This document shows, piece after piece, positions 1 to 7,456 of a stretch of 13,265 nucleotides of DNA. This DNA is from Bacteroidales bacterium UBA5206. Lineage in GTDB: Bacteria; Bacteroidota; Bacteroidia; Bacteroidales; Tenuifilaceae. Positions within the stretch are counted from its first letter, which is position 1. Each line of letters opens with the position of its first letter. The position numbers and the translations under genes are program-made. The stretch is from the NCBI GenBank assembly GCA_002412705.1, contig DHVO01000075.1:6007-19271 (forward strand), given 5' to 3'. Under the pieces are notes generated by a model. That model saw nothing but the letters and a program-made list of their open reading frames with translations, had not been told where the DNA came from and searched no databases.

Positions 1-227
1 GAAACGCTAAGCGAATCGCCTGGCGTTCTGGTTTCAAGAAAAAAGTTTCCATCAAAATCGGTTACCGTACCAATTGTAGTACCCACAAAAGAGACGTTAA
101 CAAAAGGCAATGGCTCACCTGTTTGAGAATCGGTCACTCTTCCTCTAAGTTTGGTAACCTGAGCAATTGCTCCCGAGGTTAAAAGCAACAATGCTAATAG
201 CGTATATACTCTTTTACAAATTTGCAC
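1..227 (-). CDS. Carboxypeptidase-like regulatory domain outer-membrane protein, N-terminus (partial; DUF5686-like or TonB-dependent receptor)
   Basis: Only the first 75 codons are present; the gene continues past the left edge. No ATG occurs in frame. An in-frame TAA lies at 234-236, so the GTG at 225-227 is the best start. The product begins with a basic segment and a hydrophobic stretch (LLALLLLTSGAIAQ), a clear signal peptide ending near residue 23. Residues about 27-75 match the start of a carboxypeptidase-D regulatory-like fold: GRVTDSQTGEPLPFVNV, then GTTIGTVTDFDGNF. In Bacteroidota this domain leads either SusC-like/TonB-dependent receptors or DUF5686 proteins. The phrasing 'PLPFVNVSF..TTIGTVTDFDGNF..ET' reminds me more of DUF5686, but this is from memory and the rest of the protein is missing. 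It lies 50 bases after tatC on the same strand, so co-transcription with kpsF-tatC is plausible. Confidence 0.8.
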   Translation of the reverse strand, partial: MQICKRVYTLLALLLLTSGAIAQVTKLRGRVTDSQTGEPLPFVNVSFVGTTIGTVTDFDGNFFLETRTPGDSLSV

Positions 228-277
228 AATCTCTTATTTTGGATATTCAAAACAGATTACAAAGCCTTTAGTTTAAT

Positions 278-1099
278 CTAGGAATTTGATGCTTTTTCCC
301 GACGCCGAATGTTCTTTGCCGACACCGATATGCTTAGCTCGAACAGCAGCCACAATGGAAACGCTACCAGAATAAGGCTTAAAACATCGGGAGGAGTAAT
401 TACAGCTGCAACCACAAGAATAACAACAAAAGCATGGCGCCTATACTTCCTAAGGAAATCAGGAGTAATAATACCCGCCTTTGTTAGAAAGAAAACCAGC
501 ACTGGCAGCTCAAACAACAATCCCGTAGCAAATGTAACCGAAGTTATTGACGATATATACGACGACAGACTTATTTGGTTTGTTACACTTTCGCTTATGC
601 TATAATTCCCAAGAAAGTGAATGGTAAGAGGCGAAATAATGAAATAGCCAAACAACACCCCCAGAACAAATAGGAACGTAATGTAAGCCACAGCACCACG
701 CGTGCCTTTACGCTCGGTCTCGTACAAAGCGGGTTTAATAAACGACCATATCTGGGCAACAATAAATGGGAAGGCTACAATTACACCTGCCAAAAAGCTA
801 ACCTGCAGATGCGTATTAAATTGGCCAGCCATATTAATGTTAATAATGTTTAGCGGTGTTGAGTTAATGCAAAGGGAGTTAGACCCCAAATAGGTCCCAA
901 TGGCACACAACACCCTATTAGTAAAAAACGACGGAGACATTGGTGCCAGTATAATACCATCAAACACATGCCGGTACAACACAAACGCTCCTGCTGCAGC
1001 AAGAACAACTGCAATTGCCGAACGCACCAACACCCATCTAAAAGCCTCAAGGTGCTCTAAAAAGCTCATACCAGATTCATCGTGCTGCAAATCGCTCAT
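278..1099 (-). CDS. tatC: Sec-independent (twin-arginine) protein translocase subunit TatC
   Basis: Inner-membrane core of the Tat pathway, which receives folded proteins with twin-arginine signal peptides together with TatA/TatB-type partners (none encoded here). The 273-residue product has the expected six hydrophobic segments. It has the N-terminal cytoplasmic FLEHLEAFR motif (13-21, E. coli counterpart L..LR) and the loop FPFIVAQIWSF..PALYETE, where F120 and E129 align with E. coli F94 and E103. LLFELPV (194-200) and ITPPDVLS (234-241) are further family signatures. I chose the ATG at 1099. A TTG at 1118-1120 would add seven residues and overlap kpsF by 8 bases; an AAGGAGG lies only 3 bases before that TTG, which is too close for normal use. 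It follows kpsF directly, so translation of the two is probably coupled. Confidence 0.95.
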   Translation of the reverse strand: MSDLQHDESGMSFLEHLEAFRWVLVRSAIAVVLAAAGAFVLYRHVFDGIILAPMSPSFFTNRVLCAIGTYLGSNSLCINSTPLNIININMAGQFNTHLQVSFLAGVIVAFPFIVAQIWSFIKPALYETERKGTRGAVAYITFLFVLGVLFGYFIISPLTIHFLGNYSISESVTNQISLSSYISSITSVTFATGLLFELPVLVFFLTKAGIITPDFLRKYRRHAFVVILVVAAVITPPDVLSLILVAFPLWLLFELSISVSAKNIRRREKASNS

Positions 1100-1112
1100 A
1101 TTTAAGGTAGAG

Positions 1113-2075
1113 TTATACAATACCCTCCTTAAGGATATCGTGTAAGTGGATCATTCCAACATAACGGCCTCCATCTGTTACAAGGAGCTGGGTAATTTTA
1201 TTCTGCTCCATCTTCCCAAAGGCTCTAATAGCCAACTCTTCACGCTCAACGGTTTTGGGATTCGCGGTCATTATATCACGTGCAGTAACCATATCAACAG
1301 AGTCGCTTCGCTGAAGCATCCTACGTAAATCACCATCGGTAATAACACCCAAAAGCCTACCATCCTTAGAAAGCACAGCGGTTGCCCCCATTCGTTTGGA
1401 GGTCATCTCCAGAATAATAGGCCTAATACGTTCATCCTCGCTAACAACGGGAGGGTTCTCTGGGTTAAAAATATCATCAACACGCATGTATAACTTCTTT
1501 CCTAGAGCACCACCAGGGTGAACCCGGGCAAAATCGGCTGGCGTAAAGCCCCTTAGCTTAAGCAGACAAATAGCCAAAGCATCGCCAATTACAAGTTGAG
1601 CCGTTGTGCTAGATGTTGGGGCAAGGTTATTAGGGCAAGCTTCCATTTCTACAGTTGCCTTAAGAACAAAATCGGCCTTTTGAGCCAAATAAGAATCGGT
1701 GCTGGAAACTATGGCTACAATTTTATTCCCTAGGCTTTTGATAAGCGGCACCAGTACCTTAATTTCTGGGGTTGTTCCGCTTTTTGAAAGGCAGATAACC
1801 ACATCATCGGGCTGAATAATCCCCAAATCGCCATGAATGGCATCTGCAGCATGCATAAATATAGCCGGAGTACCAGTTGAGTTAAGCGTTGCAACAATTT
1901 TATTGGCAATAATTGCGCTTTTACCTATACCTGTAACAATTAGCCGTCCCTTTGCGTTGAAAAGCATCGTTACGCACCTCTCAAAATCATCATCAATGAA
2001 TGAGGCAAGTTTTTCGATAGCAGCCGCTTCGGTTTTAATTGTTTGGATTGCGAGGTGTTTAATATCAACAGTCAT
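1113..2075 (-). CDS. kdsD: KpsF/GutQ family arabinose-5-phosphate isomerase (SIS + two CBS domains)
   Basis: Converts D-ribulose 5-phosphate to D-arabinose 5-phosphate in the cytoplasm, the entry step to Kdo for the lipopolysaccharide inner core. The product has 320 residues, close to the 328 of E. coli KdsD. An N-terminal SIS domain (about 35-170) carries GIGKSA, SKSGTTPEI and APTSSTTA, followed by the HPGG motif at 186-189. Two CBS domains follow at about 203-258 and 267-318. The residues reported as important in E. coli KdsD (K59, H88, E111, E152, H193) correspond to K52, H81, E104, E145 and H186, all at a constant offset of 7, so the enzyme should be active. The start is the ATG at 2073-2075. 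A TANNTTTG promoter box lies about 95 bases upstream. First gene of a likely kpsF-tatC-surface protein operon, divergent from recQ. The family name KpsF is equally used. Confidence 0.95.
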   Translation of the reverse strand: MTVDIKHLAIQTIKTEAAAIEKLASFIDDDFERCVTMLFNAKGRLIVTGIGKSAIIANKIVATLNSTGTPAIFMHAADAIHGDLGIIQPDDVVICLSKSGTTPEIKVLVPLIKSLGNKIVAIVSSTDSYLAQKADFVLKATVEMEACPNNLAPTSSTTAQLVIGDALAICLLKLRGFTPADFARVHPGGALGKKLYMRVDDIFNPENPPVVSEDERIRPIILEMTSKRMGATAVLSKDGRLLGVITDGDLRRMLQRSDSVDMVTARDIMTANPKTVEREELAIRAFGKMEQNKITQLLVTDGGRYVGMIHLHDILKEGIV

Positions 2076-2303
2076 TGTTTGGCATTGGATTAAATTTCTA
2101 TCTTTAGCCCCCTTTAAAAACGCAATGTATTATTTGGGGCTTCGCAGAAATGTTGTTAAATTTAAAGTACAAAAGTAACGCTATTTTCTATTATTGAACC
2201 GTTGACCAGAAAAGCATTACTCTAGTCTTTTAATATATTTTAACTAAACCTCAACGGCCATTCTCAAGTATAAAGAGTAAAATTGAAGTAGAAGAAGGAA
2301 AAA
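2076..2303. other. Divergent intergenic region between kpsF and recQ
   Basis: 228 bases without a gene, between two divergent starts. It holds the kpsF -7 box at 2170-2177. On the plus strand TATATTTT at 2234-2241 is one mismatch from TANNTTTG and could serve recQ, but the nearest upstream TTG (2202-2204) is about 29 bases away, too far for a good -33 element. An AGAAGAAGG purine run just before the recQ ATG is a fair ribosome binding site. No hairpin or RNA gene was recognised. Confidence 0.5.
2170..2177 (-). promoter_or_regulatory. Putative Bacteroidota promoter (-7 box) for kpsF-tatC
   Basis: Read on the minus strand, this is TACTTTTG, an exact match to the TANNTTTG -7 element used by the Bacteroidota housekeeping sigma factor. 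A TTC lies 18 bases upstream of it, where the -33 TTG would be expected, so that element is imperfect. Transcription would start near 2160-2165 and leave a leader of roughly 90 bases before kpsF. Inferred from sequence only. Confidence 0.5.
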
Positions 2304-4499
2304 ATGAGTATCGGAGCGGACATTTCCTTAACAAATTACCTAAACCAATACTTTGGATTTAGCAGTTTTAAAGGCAACCAAGAAGTAATTATACGCAATG
2401 TTCTTGCGGGTAATGACACGTTTGTGCTTATGCCTACTGGCGGGGGTAAATCTTTATGCTACCAGCTGCCTGCACTTATAATGGATGGAACTGCCATTAT
2501 TATCTCTCCACTTATTGCGCTAATGAAGAACCAAGTTGACTCAATGCGCAGCTTTAGTGTTGACGATGGCGTAGCGCACTTTCTTAACTCATCGCTAAAT
2601 AAAACTCAGATCCAGAAGGTTAAGCAGGACATTCTTGCGGGTAAAACAAAGATGCTTTACGTAGCACCAGAATCCTTAACCAAGGAAGAAAACATTGTTT
2701 TTCTTAAGCAGGTAAACATCTCTTTTTATGCGATTGACGAAGCGCACTGTATCTCTGAATGGGGACACGATTTTAGACCTGAGTACCGCCGCATAAGGCC
2801 AATAATTAACGAGATAGGCAACGCGCCCCTTATTGCGCTAACAGCAACAGCTACACCTAAGGTTCAGCACGACATTCAAAAAAACCTTGGCATGCTGGAT
2901 GCAAGTGTTTTTAAATCGTCCTTCAACCGGTCCAATCTTTACTATGAGGTGCGACCAAAGATTAACGTATCAAAAGAGATAATAAAGTACATAAAGAACA
3001 ATGCGGGCAAATCGGGGATTATATACTGCTTAAGCCGCAAAAAGGTTGAAGAGCTAGCCGAAGTACTTAAGGTGAACGGCATAAAAGCCCTACCCTACCA
3101 CGCTGGAATGGATTCTAACACCAGGAGCGACAACCAGGACAAATTCCTAATGGAAGAGGTTGATGTAATTGTTGCAACCATTGCTTTTGGAATGGGGATC
3201 GACAAGCCAGATGTTCGCTTTGTAATTCACTACGATATACCCAAAAGCCTAGAAGGGTACTACCAAGAAACAGGCCGTGCGGGTCGCGATGGTGGCGAGG
3301 GTCAGTGCATAACATTTTACAGCTATAAGGATATTCAGAAGTTGGAAAAATTTATGCAGGGTAAACCCGTTGCTGAACAAGAGATTGGAAAACAGCTGCT
3401 ACTCGAAACTGTTTCCTACGCCGAGACCTCTGTATGCCGCCGTAAAATGCTGCTTCACTACTTCGGCGAAGAGTTTCACGAAGAGAACTGCAACTGCTGC
3501 GACAACTGCTTAAACCCCAAAACTCAATTCGAAGGGAAAGAGTTCCTACTTATGCTTCTTGAGACCATACTTATGGTTAAGGAGAAGTTTAAAGGGGAAC
3601 ACGTTGCCAATATCTTGCTAGGGAATAATACTACAGCCATTAAGTCGTACAAGCACAACAAGCTTGAGACGTTTGGCGAAGGAGCCGAAAAGGACATCCG
3701 CTTTTGGAACGCCATAATAAGGCAAGCCCTAGTAATGCGATTTATCCAGAAGGACATTGAGAACTACGGATTACTGCTGCTAACAGAGAAGGGGCATGAG
3801 TTTATGAAAGACCCTCACGATGTAATGTTTACACAGGATCACGAGTACGAAGAGGTTGACGACGACGATGCCAATGTAAACCCAGGAGCCAAGGGTGGAA
3901 CAGCCGACGAGGAGCTATTTGCAATGCTTAAAGACCTTCGGAAAAAACTGGCGAAAAAGAAGAACCTTCCCCCTTTCGTTATTTTCCAAGATCCCTCGCT
4001 AGAGGACATGTCCATTCAGTATCCAACATCGATAGATGAGCTACAGCACATAACAGGTGTAGGTGCAGGAAAGGCAAAGCGTTACGGGAAAGAGTTTGTT
4101 GATTTAATAAAAGCCTACGTTGAGGATAAAGAGATAATCAGGCCTCAGGACATGGTAGTTAAATCGGTTGCAAACAAATCGTTGCTAAAGGTTTTCATTA
4201 TCCAAAGCATCGACCGAAAGATGGATCTTGAGGATATTGCCGAGGCAAAGAGTCTAGATATGAGCGAACTACTAAATGAGATTGAGGCCATTGTAAACTC
4301 GGGTACCAAGCTTAACATAGACTACTACATAAACAAGGTGGTTGATGAGGATAAGCAGGAGGAGATTTTTGAGTACTTTAGAGACGAAGCAGAAACAGAA
4401 TCAATAGAAGAAGCTCTAGCCGCACTGGGCGAAGAGGACTACAACGAGGAAGAGATACGGCTAATGCGTATCAGATTTATATCGGAACTAGGGAACTAA
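2304..4499 (+). CDS. recQ: ATP-dependent DNA helicase RecQ
   Basis: 3'-5' superfamily 2 DNA helicase of recombination and replication-fork repair. The 731-residue product has the full RecQ layout. The motif 0 region is FGFSSFKGNQ (17-26), Walker A is PTGGGKS (44-50), and DEAH is at 145-148. An aromatic-rich loop SEWGHDFRPEYR (151-162) and motif III LTATATP follow. The second RecA domain includes ATIAFGMGIDKPDVR and QETGRAGRDGG. The zinc-binding cysteines C378, C396, C399 and C402 sit almost where E. coli RecQ has them (C380, C397, C400, C403). A winged-helix region comes next, then an acidic linker (about 512-523) and an HRDC domain (about 533-606). The C-terminal extension (about 620-690) resembles the helix-turn-helix tail seen in Bacteroidota RecQ proteins. 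The ATG at 2304 has a purine-rich AGAAGG upstream. Stand-alone unit closed by the hairpin at 4511-4544. Confidence 0.97.
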   Translation: MSIGADISLTNYLNQYFGFSSFKGNQEVIIRNVLAGNDTFVLMPTGGGKSLCYQLPALIMDGTAIIISPLIALMKNQVDSMRSFSVDDGVAHFLNSSLNKTQIQKVKQDILAGKTKMLYVAPESLTKEENIVFLKQVNISFYAIDEAHCISEWGHDFRPEYRRIRPIINEIGNAPLIALTATATPKVQHDIQKNLGMLDASVFKSSFNRSNLYYEVRPKINVSKEIIKYIKNNAGKSGIIYCLSRKKVEELAEVLKVNGIKALPYHAGMDSNTRSDNQDKFLMEEVDVIVATIAFGMGIDKPDVRFVIHYDIPKSLEGYYQETGRAGRDGGEGQCITFYSYKDIQKLEKFMQGKPVAEQEIGKQLLLETVSYAETSVCRRKMLLHYFGEEFHEENCNCCDNCLNPKTQFEGKEFLLMLLETILMVKEKFKGEHVANILLGNNTTAIKSYKHNKLETFGEGAEKDIRFWNAIIRQALVMRFIQKDIENYGLLLLTEKGHEFMKDPHDVMFTQDHEYEEVDDDDANVNPGAKGGTADEELFAMLKDLRKKLAKKKNLPPFVIFQDPSLEDMSIQYPTSIDELQHITGVGAGKAKRYGKEFVDLIKAYVEDKEIIRPQDMVVKSVANKSLLKVFIIQSIDRKMDLEDIAEAKSLDMSELLNEIEAIVNSGTKLNIDYYINKVVDEDKQEEIFEYFRDEAETESIEEALAALGEEDYNEEEIRLMRIRFISELGN

Positions 4500-4510
4500 T
4501 CCTAACAAAT

Positions 4511-4544
4511 AAAAAAAGACCTCGCAAACAGCGGGGTCTTTTTT
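4511..4544 (+). terminator. Rho-independent terminator after recQ
   Basis: GACCTCGC (4518-4525) pairs with GCGGGGTC (4531-4538) across a 5-base AAACA loop, with one T-G wobble. The stem extends through an A-run upstream paired with the T-run at 4539-4544. A runs on one side and T runs on the other, so it could work in both directions, but only recQ reads into it. It lies 11 bases after the recQ stop and separates recQ from the ABC operon. Confidence 0.9.
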
Positions 4545-4591
4545 CTTTACACACATTCTTTTTTTTGCTTACTTGCATAAAAAAGAAGGTG

Positions 4592-5488
4592 ATGTCCACG
4601 GAAATAGTTAGCGTAAACGCTTTATCAAAAAGTTTTGGTCCAATAAAGGCAATCAACAACATCTCGTTCACCGTAAACAAAGGTGAGGTTGTTGGAATAT
4701 TGGGCCCCAACGGAAGCGGAAAAACCACTACACTAGCCATTATGCTTGGAGTGAAGCATGCCACAGATGGCTCCTACTCCTGGTTTGGCGAAAAGGGAAC
4801 GGCCGATACAAATAAAAGAATAGGAGCACTTTTAGAGGTTCCCCATTTCTACCCATACCTTAGCCTTGAACGGAATCTTAAAACCACAGCACTTGCACGA
4901 GGGAAAGGGCTAACCGACATAGACAGGGTGCTACAACGCGTTGGGCTCTACGAAAGACGCAAAACCAGCTTCCAAACACTATCGTTGGGCATGAAACAAC
5001 GACTAGCCATTGCAGCCACAATGCTTGGCGATCCAGAGGTGCTTGTGCTCGACGAGCCTGCAAATGGACTAGACCCTGAGGGAATTGCGGAAATTCGAGA
5101 GCTTATTCTTGACGAGGCAAAAAGGGGCAAAACCATTATAATGGCTAGTCACATTCTGGATGAGGTGGAAAAGGTGTGCTCACATGTTGTAATCTTAAAA
5201 AACGGGAAATGCCTTGCATCGGGACGTGTTGGGGCTCTACTTACCGAAACACCTAAGGTTCTTGTTGAGGCTCCAGAAATTGAGAGCCTAATAAACTTTT
5301 TCGAAAGCAACGAAGGCTACACCATTGCAGAGAGAACAGGCAACCAGCTGATTATTGGAATAAAAGATGGTTCTAATTCCACGGCACTAAACCGAAGATT
5401 GTTTGAGTCGGGAATAACACTATCGCGACTAGAACCCAAAAGAAAAACCCTTGAGGAGCAATTCCTAGAGCTAGTTAAAAAGGGGTAA
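4592..5488 (+). CDS. ABC transporter ATP-binding protein, BcrA/LanF-like
   Basis: Cytoplasmic ATPase that powers the ABC-2 permease encoded next. It has 298 residues. Walker A is GPNGSGKT (38-45), the signature is LSLGMKQR (130-137), Walker B is LVLDEP (151-156), and the switch histidine is H187 in MASHILDEVE. At the Q-loop position it reads GALLEVPHFYPYLS, with a glutamate (E82) instead of glutamine. This 'E-loop' is known in BcrA and the lantibiotic-immunity LanF ATPases, so this is probably an exporter or membrane-protection pump, not an importer; the substrate cannot be read from sequence. The C-terminal ~85 residues are a family-typical accessory region ending in LEEQFLELVKKG. I chose the ATG at 4592, preceded by AAGAAGGTG. 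A TTG at 4565 would only add nine poor residues. It lies 30 bases before the permease gene. Confidence 0.9.
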   Translation: MSTEIVSVNALSKSFGPIKAINNISFTVNKGEVVGILGPNGSGKTTTLAIMLGVKHATDGSYSWFGEKGTADTNKRIGALLEVPHFYPYLSLERNLKTTALARGKGLTDIDRVLQRVGLYERRKTSFQTLSLGMKQRLAIAATMLGDPEVLVLDEPANGLDPEGIAEIRELILDEAKRGKTIIMASHILDEVEKVCSHVVILKNGKCLASGRVGALLTETPKVLVEAPEIESLINFFESNEGYTIAERTGNQLIIGIKDGSNSTALNRRLFESGITLSRLEPKRKTLEEQFLELVKKG

Positions 5489-5518
5489 ATATTCATTAGA
5501 AAAGAAAGCTTAACGGTT

Positions 5519-6340
5519 ATGAAGGATATTAAAACGCTCTTAAAACTTGAATGGGAAAAAACCTTTTGGAACGGATCTTTTAGAGCAATTATAGCAACCT
5601 ACACGCTGCTTTTCCTAATGGTTGTTCTAATTGGCTCTCAAGTTGGTTTAAACATAAATGGAGTTAGGGTTGACAAACTATTTGTATTTCCCCATGTGTG
5701 GCAAACGCTTAGCTGGATAGCCAGCTGGTTTAACCTTCTACTGGGAATACTAATGATTGTTTTGGTTACCAGCGAGTTTCAGTTTCGCACCTTTCGAAAG
5801 CAGCTAATTGATGGCATAAGTAGGCCACAACTACTTATTGCCAAGGGTGGCGTTGCGGTTATCCTAGCCCTATTTGTTGTAGCAATAACCCTAACCACAG
5901 CCATTACCACAGGTTTGCTTATGGGCAACGCGGAACAGGTATCAGCCTTTAGTGGTATTGAGATACTACTTGTTCTATTTATTCAAGCACTAGCCTACCT
6001 GGTATTAGGAATACTAATATCCTTCTCGGTAAAGAACACTGCGCTATCGATACTTTCATTTATTCTTCTTTTTTTTCCAATTGAACCCATAATTAGAGCC
6101 TTCTTCTCATCGGAAACAGGTGCATTTTTTCCCATGAAATCTATTTCCGACCTTACCCCCATGCCCGATTTTTTTGGCATTGCGGCTGGAGATCTTATAC
6201 AAATAAACCAGCAATTTACACCAGAAGGAGTTGCTATAAACGAGCCAACCATTTCGTGGATTAGCACAATAACCGTTGTTGTTTACATTGCGTTATTCTC
6301 CTTTGCACTTAGAGCTATTGTTGCCAAACGAAACTTTTAA
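5519..6340 (+). CDS. ABC-2 family transporter permease
   Basis: Membrane partner of the preceding ATPase. The 273-residue product starts with a short cytoplasmic segment (KLEWEKTFWN) and has about six hydrophobic segments (roughly 23-40, 65-84, 108-135, 145-167, 172-190, 248-268). After the second segment comes SEFQFRTFRKQLIDGISR, the cytoplasmic coupling motif of ABC-2 permeases (usually E..NGT.R..L..G.SR). That is the LanE/LanG, BcrB or NatB kind of architecture. The ATG at 5519 is the only sensible start. A loop of about 50 residues before the last helix may face the periplasm. It sits between the ATPase gene (30 bases upstream) and the T9SS protein gene (12 bases downstream), so all three are probably one transcript. 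Confidence 0.88.
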   Translation: MKDIKTLLKLEWEKTFWNGSFRAIIATYTLLFLMVVLIGSQVGLNINGVRVDKLFVFPHVWQTLSWIASWFNLLLGILMIVLVTSEFQFRTFRKQLIDGISRPQLLIAKGGVAVILALFVVAITLTTAITTGLLMGNAEQVSAFSGIEILLVLFIQALAYLVLGILISFSVKNTALSILSFILLFFPIEPIIRAFFSSETGAFFPMKSISDLTPMPDFFGIAAGDLIQINQQFTPEGVAINEPTISWISTITVVVYIALFSFALRAIVAKRNF

Positions 6341-6352
6341 AGCCAGTTTACC

Positions 6353-7393
6353 ATGAAAAAAATTCTACTCACCCTTTTTGCGGCAAGTTTGCTGCTAGAG
6401 GCAAATGCACAAACAATACTTACATTTGAGAGTCATGGCTTAGTTCCAAACCACCAAAACCCGATGCTTATAACCAGCTACGTTGAGCCAGGTAATGAGG
6501 GAAAAAATGTGGCTTGGGATTTTTCGGCGCTTAACACAAAAACAGATTTTACAGGTAGCCTACAGGAGGTTTTTTCGGCCAAGGGTTCGGGAATTTTCAA
6601 CCAAAGCAACACGGTTCTTGAGGAGTTTGGGAACTACTTCTTTTTTGAAACAACAAAAGACGGCATTAAGCAGCACGGATTTGTATCGGGGAATGGAGCA
6701 ACTACCATACAATACACTACCCCTTTTGAGAAGATGAGGTATCCTTTTAAATATGGCGATAGCTTTGCTGGCGATTTTGGTGGTATATACAGCGTAAACA
6801 GAAAAGAGACAGGAACCATAAAAGGCACATTCGAAGTTACTGCCGATGGCGTAGGCACTCTAATTCTCCCCAACGGGATACAGTACCCCAAAGCGCTAAG
6901 GGTAAAAGAGGTAAAAAATCACATCACGCAAATAGGCACCAACCAGTATAGCACACAGGATATTACCTATCGTTGGTACGTTAGCGAGTACCGGTTCCCC
7001 ATACTTGTACTTATTAAAAGCACACACAACTACCAAAACGGGCAAACCAGTTCTAGCACAAAAGCAGCATTTAACCCAGTTATACTCTCCAATATCAACA
7101 ACCAAAAGCCTAACAACAACAGGCTAGACAATGACCTTAGCGTAAACGTTTATCCAAATCCTTACAAGGAAAAGGTTTACATAAGCTATATGGTTCCAGA
7201 GGAATCAATGGTTAACGTATCGGTTTACGACCTGGCGGGAAAGCTTGTGGCAGTACTAGCCAACACAACTCAAAGGGCAGGGGAACAAACCATTACCTTC
7301 TCGGCAAAGGAGCAGGGATTTGCAACAGGCGCATACCTTGTAAAGGTTAGCATTGGCAATAAAGTAGTAAGCAAGAAAATACTAGAACTGTAA
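6353..7393 (+). CDS. T9SS type A sorting domain-containing secreted protein of unknown function
   Basis: 346 residues. The N-terminus is a textbook Sec signal peptide (KK, then a hydrophobic run, cleavage after EANAQ near residue 20). The central part (about 21-255) is rich in aromatic residues, threonine and glycine and looks all-beta; I do not recognise an enzyme motif in it. After an Asn-rich linker (about 247-260), residues 262-346 form a type A sorting domain: VNVYPNPYKEKVYISY, then VSVYDLAGKLV, GEQTITF, GAYLVKVSIGNKVVSKKI. That domain directs secretion through the type IX system and, usually, attachment to the cell surface. The gene begins 12 bases after the permease stop and is followed at once by a strong terminator, so it is the last gene of the ABC operon. 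Whether it works with the transporter is unknown. Confidence 0.9.
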   Translation: MKKILLTLFAASLLLEANAQTILTFESHGLVPNHQNPMLITSYVEPGNEGKNVAWDFSALNTKTDFTGSLQEVFSAKGSGIFNQSNTVLEEFGNYFFFETTKDGIKQHGFVSGNGATTIQYTTPFEKMRYPFKYGDSFAGDFGGIYSVNRKETGTIKGTFEVTADGVGTLILPNGIQYPKALRVKEVKNHITQIGTNQYSTQDITYRWYVSEYRFPILVLIKSTHNYQNGQTSSSTKAAFNPVILSNINNQKPNNNRLDNDLSVNVYPNPYKEKVYISYMVPEESMVNVSVYDLAGKLVAVLANTTQRAGEQTITFSAKEQGFATGAYLVKVSIGNKVVSKKILEL

Positions 7394-7412
7394 TACTACA
7401 AGGTCGATAATT

Positions 7413-7449
7413 GGATAGCCGCACCAAACATGCGGCTATCCTTTTTTTT
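7413..7449 (+). terminator. Rho-independent terminator after the T9SS protein gene
   Basis: GGATAGCCGCA (7413-7423) and TGCGGCTATCC (7431-7441) form a perfect 11-bp stem with a 7-base loop, followed by eight T residues (7442-7449). It lies 19 bases after the T9SS gene stop, between convergent genes. On the opposite strand the bases following the stem are not T-rich, so it mainly serves the plus-strand operon. Confidence 0.95.
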
Positions 7450-7456
7450 ATAAGCG

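Noticed and set aside
309..605. Plus-strand frame inside tatC
   Set aside because: It is antisense to a clear tatC and shows no protein features of its own; the same holds for other long frames opposite or within kpsF, recQ, the ABC, AraC, permease, glycosyltransferase and aminotransferase genes.
4565..4591. TTG start nine codons upstream for the ABC ATPase
   Set aside because: The added residues (LTCIKKK) are not family-like, and the ATG at 4592 has a purine-rich site just before it.
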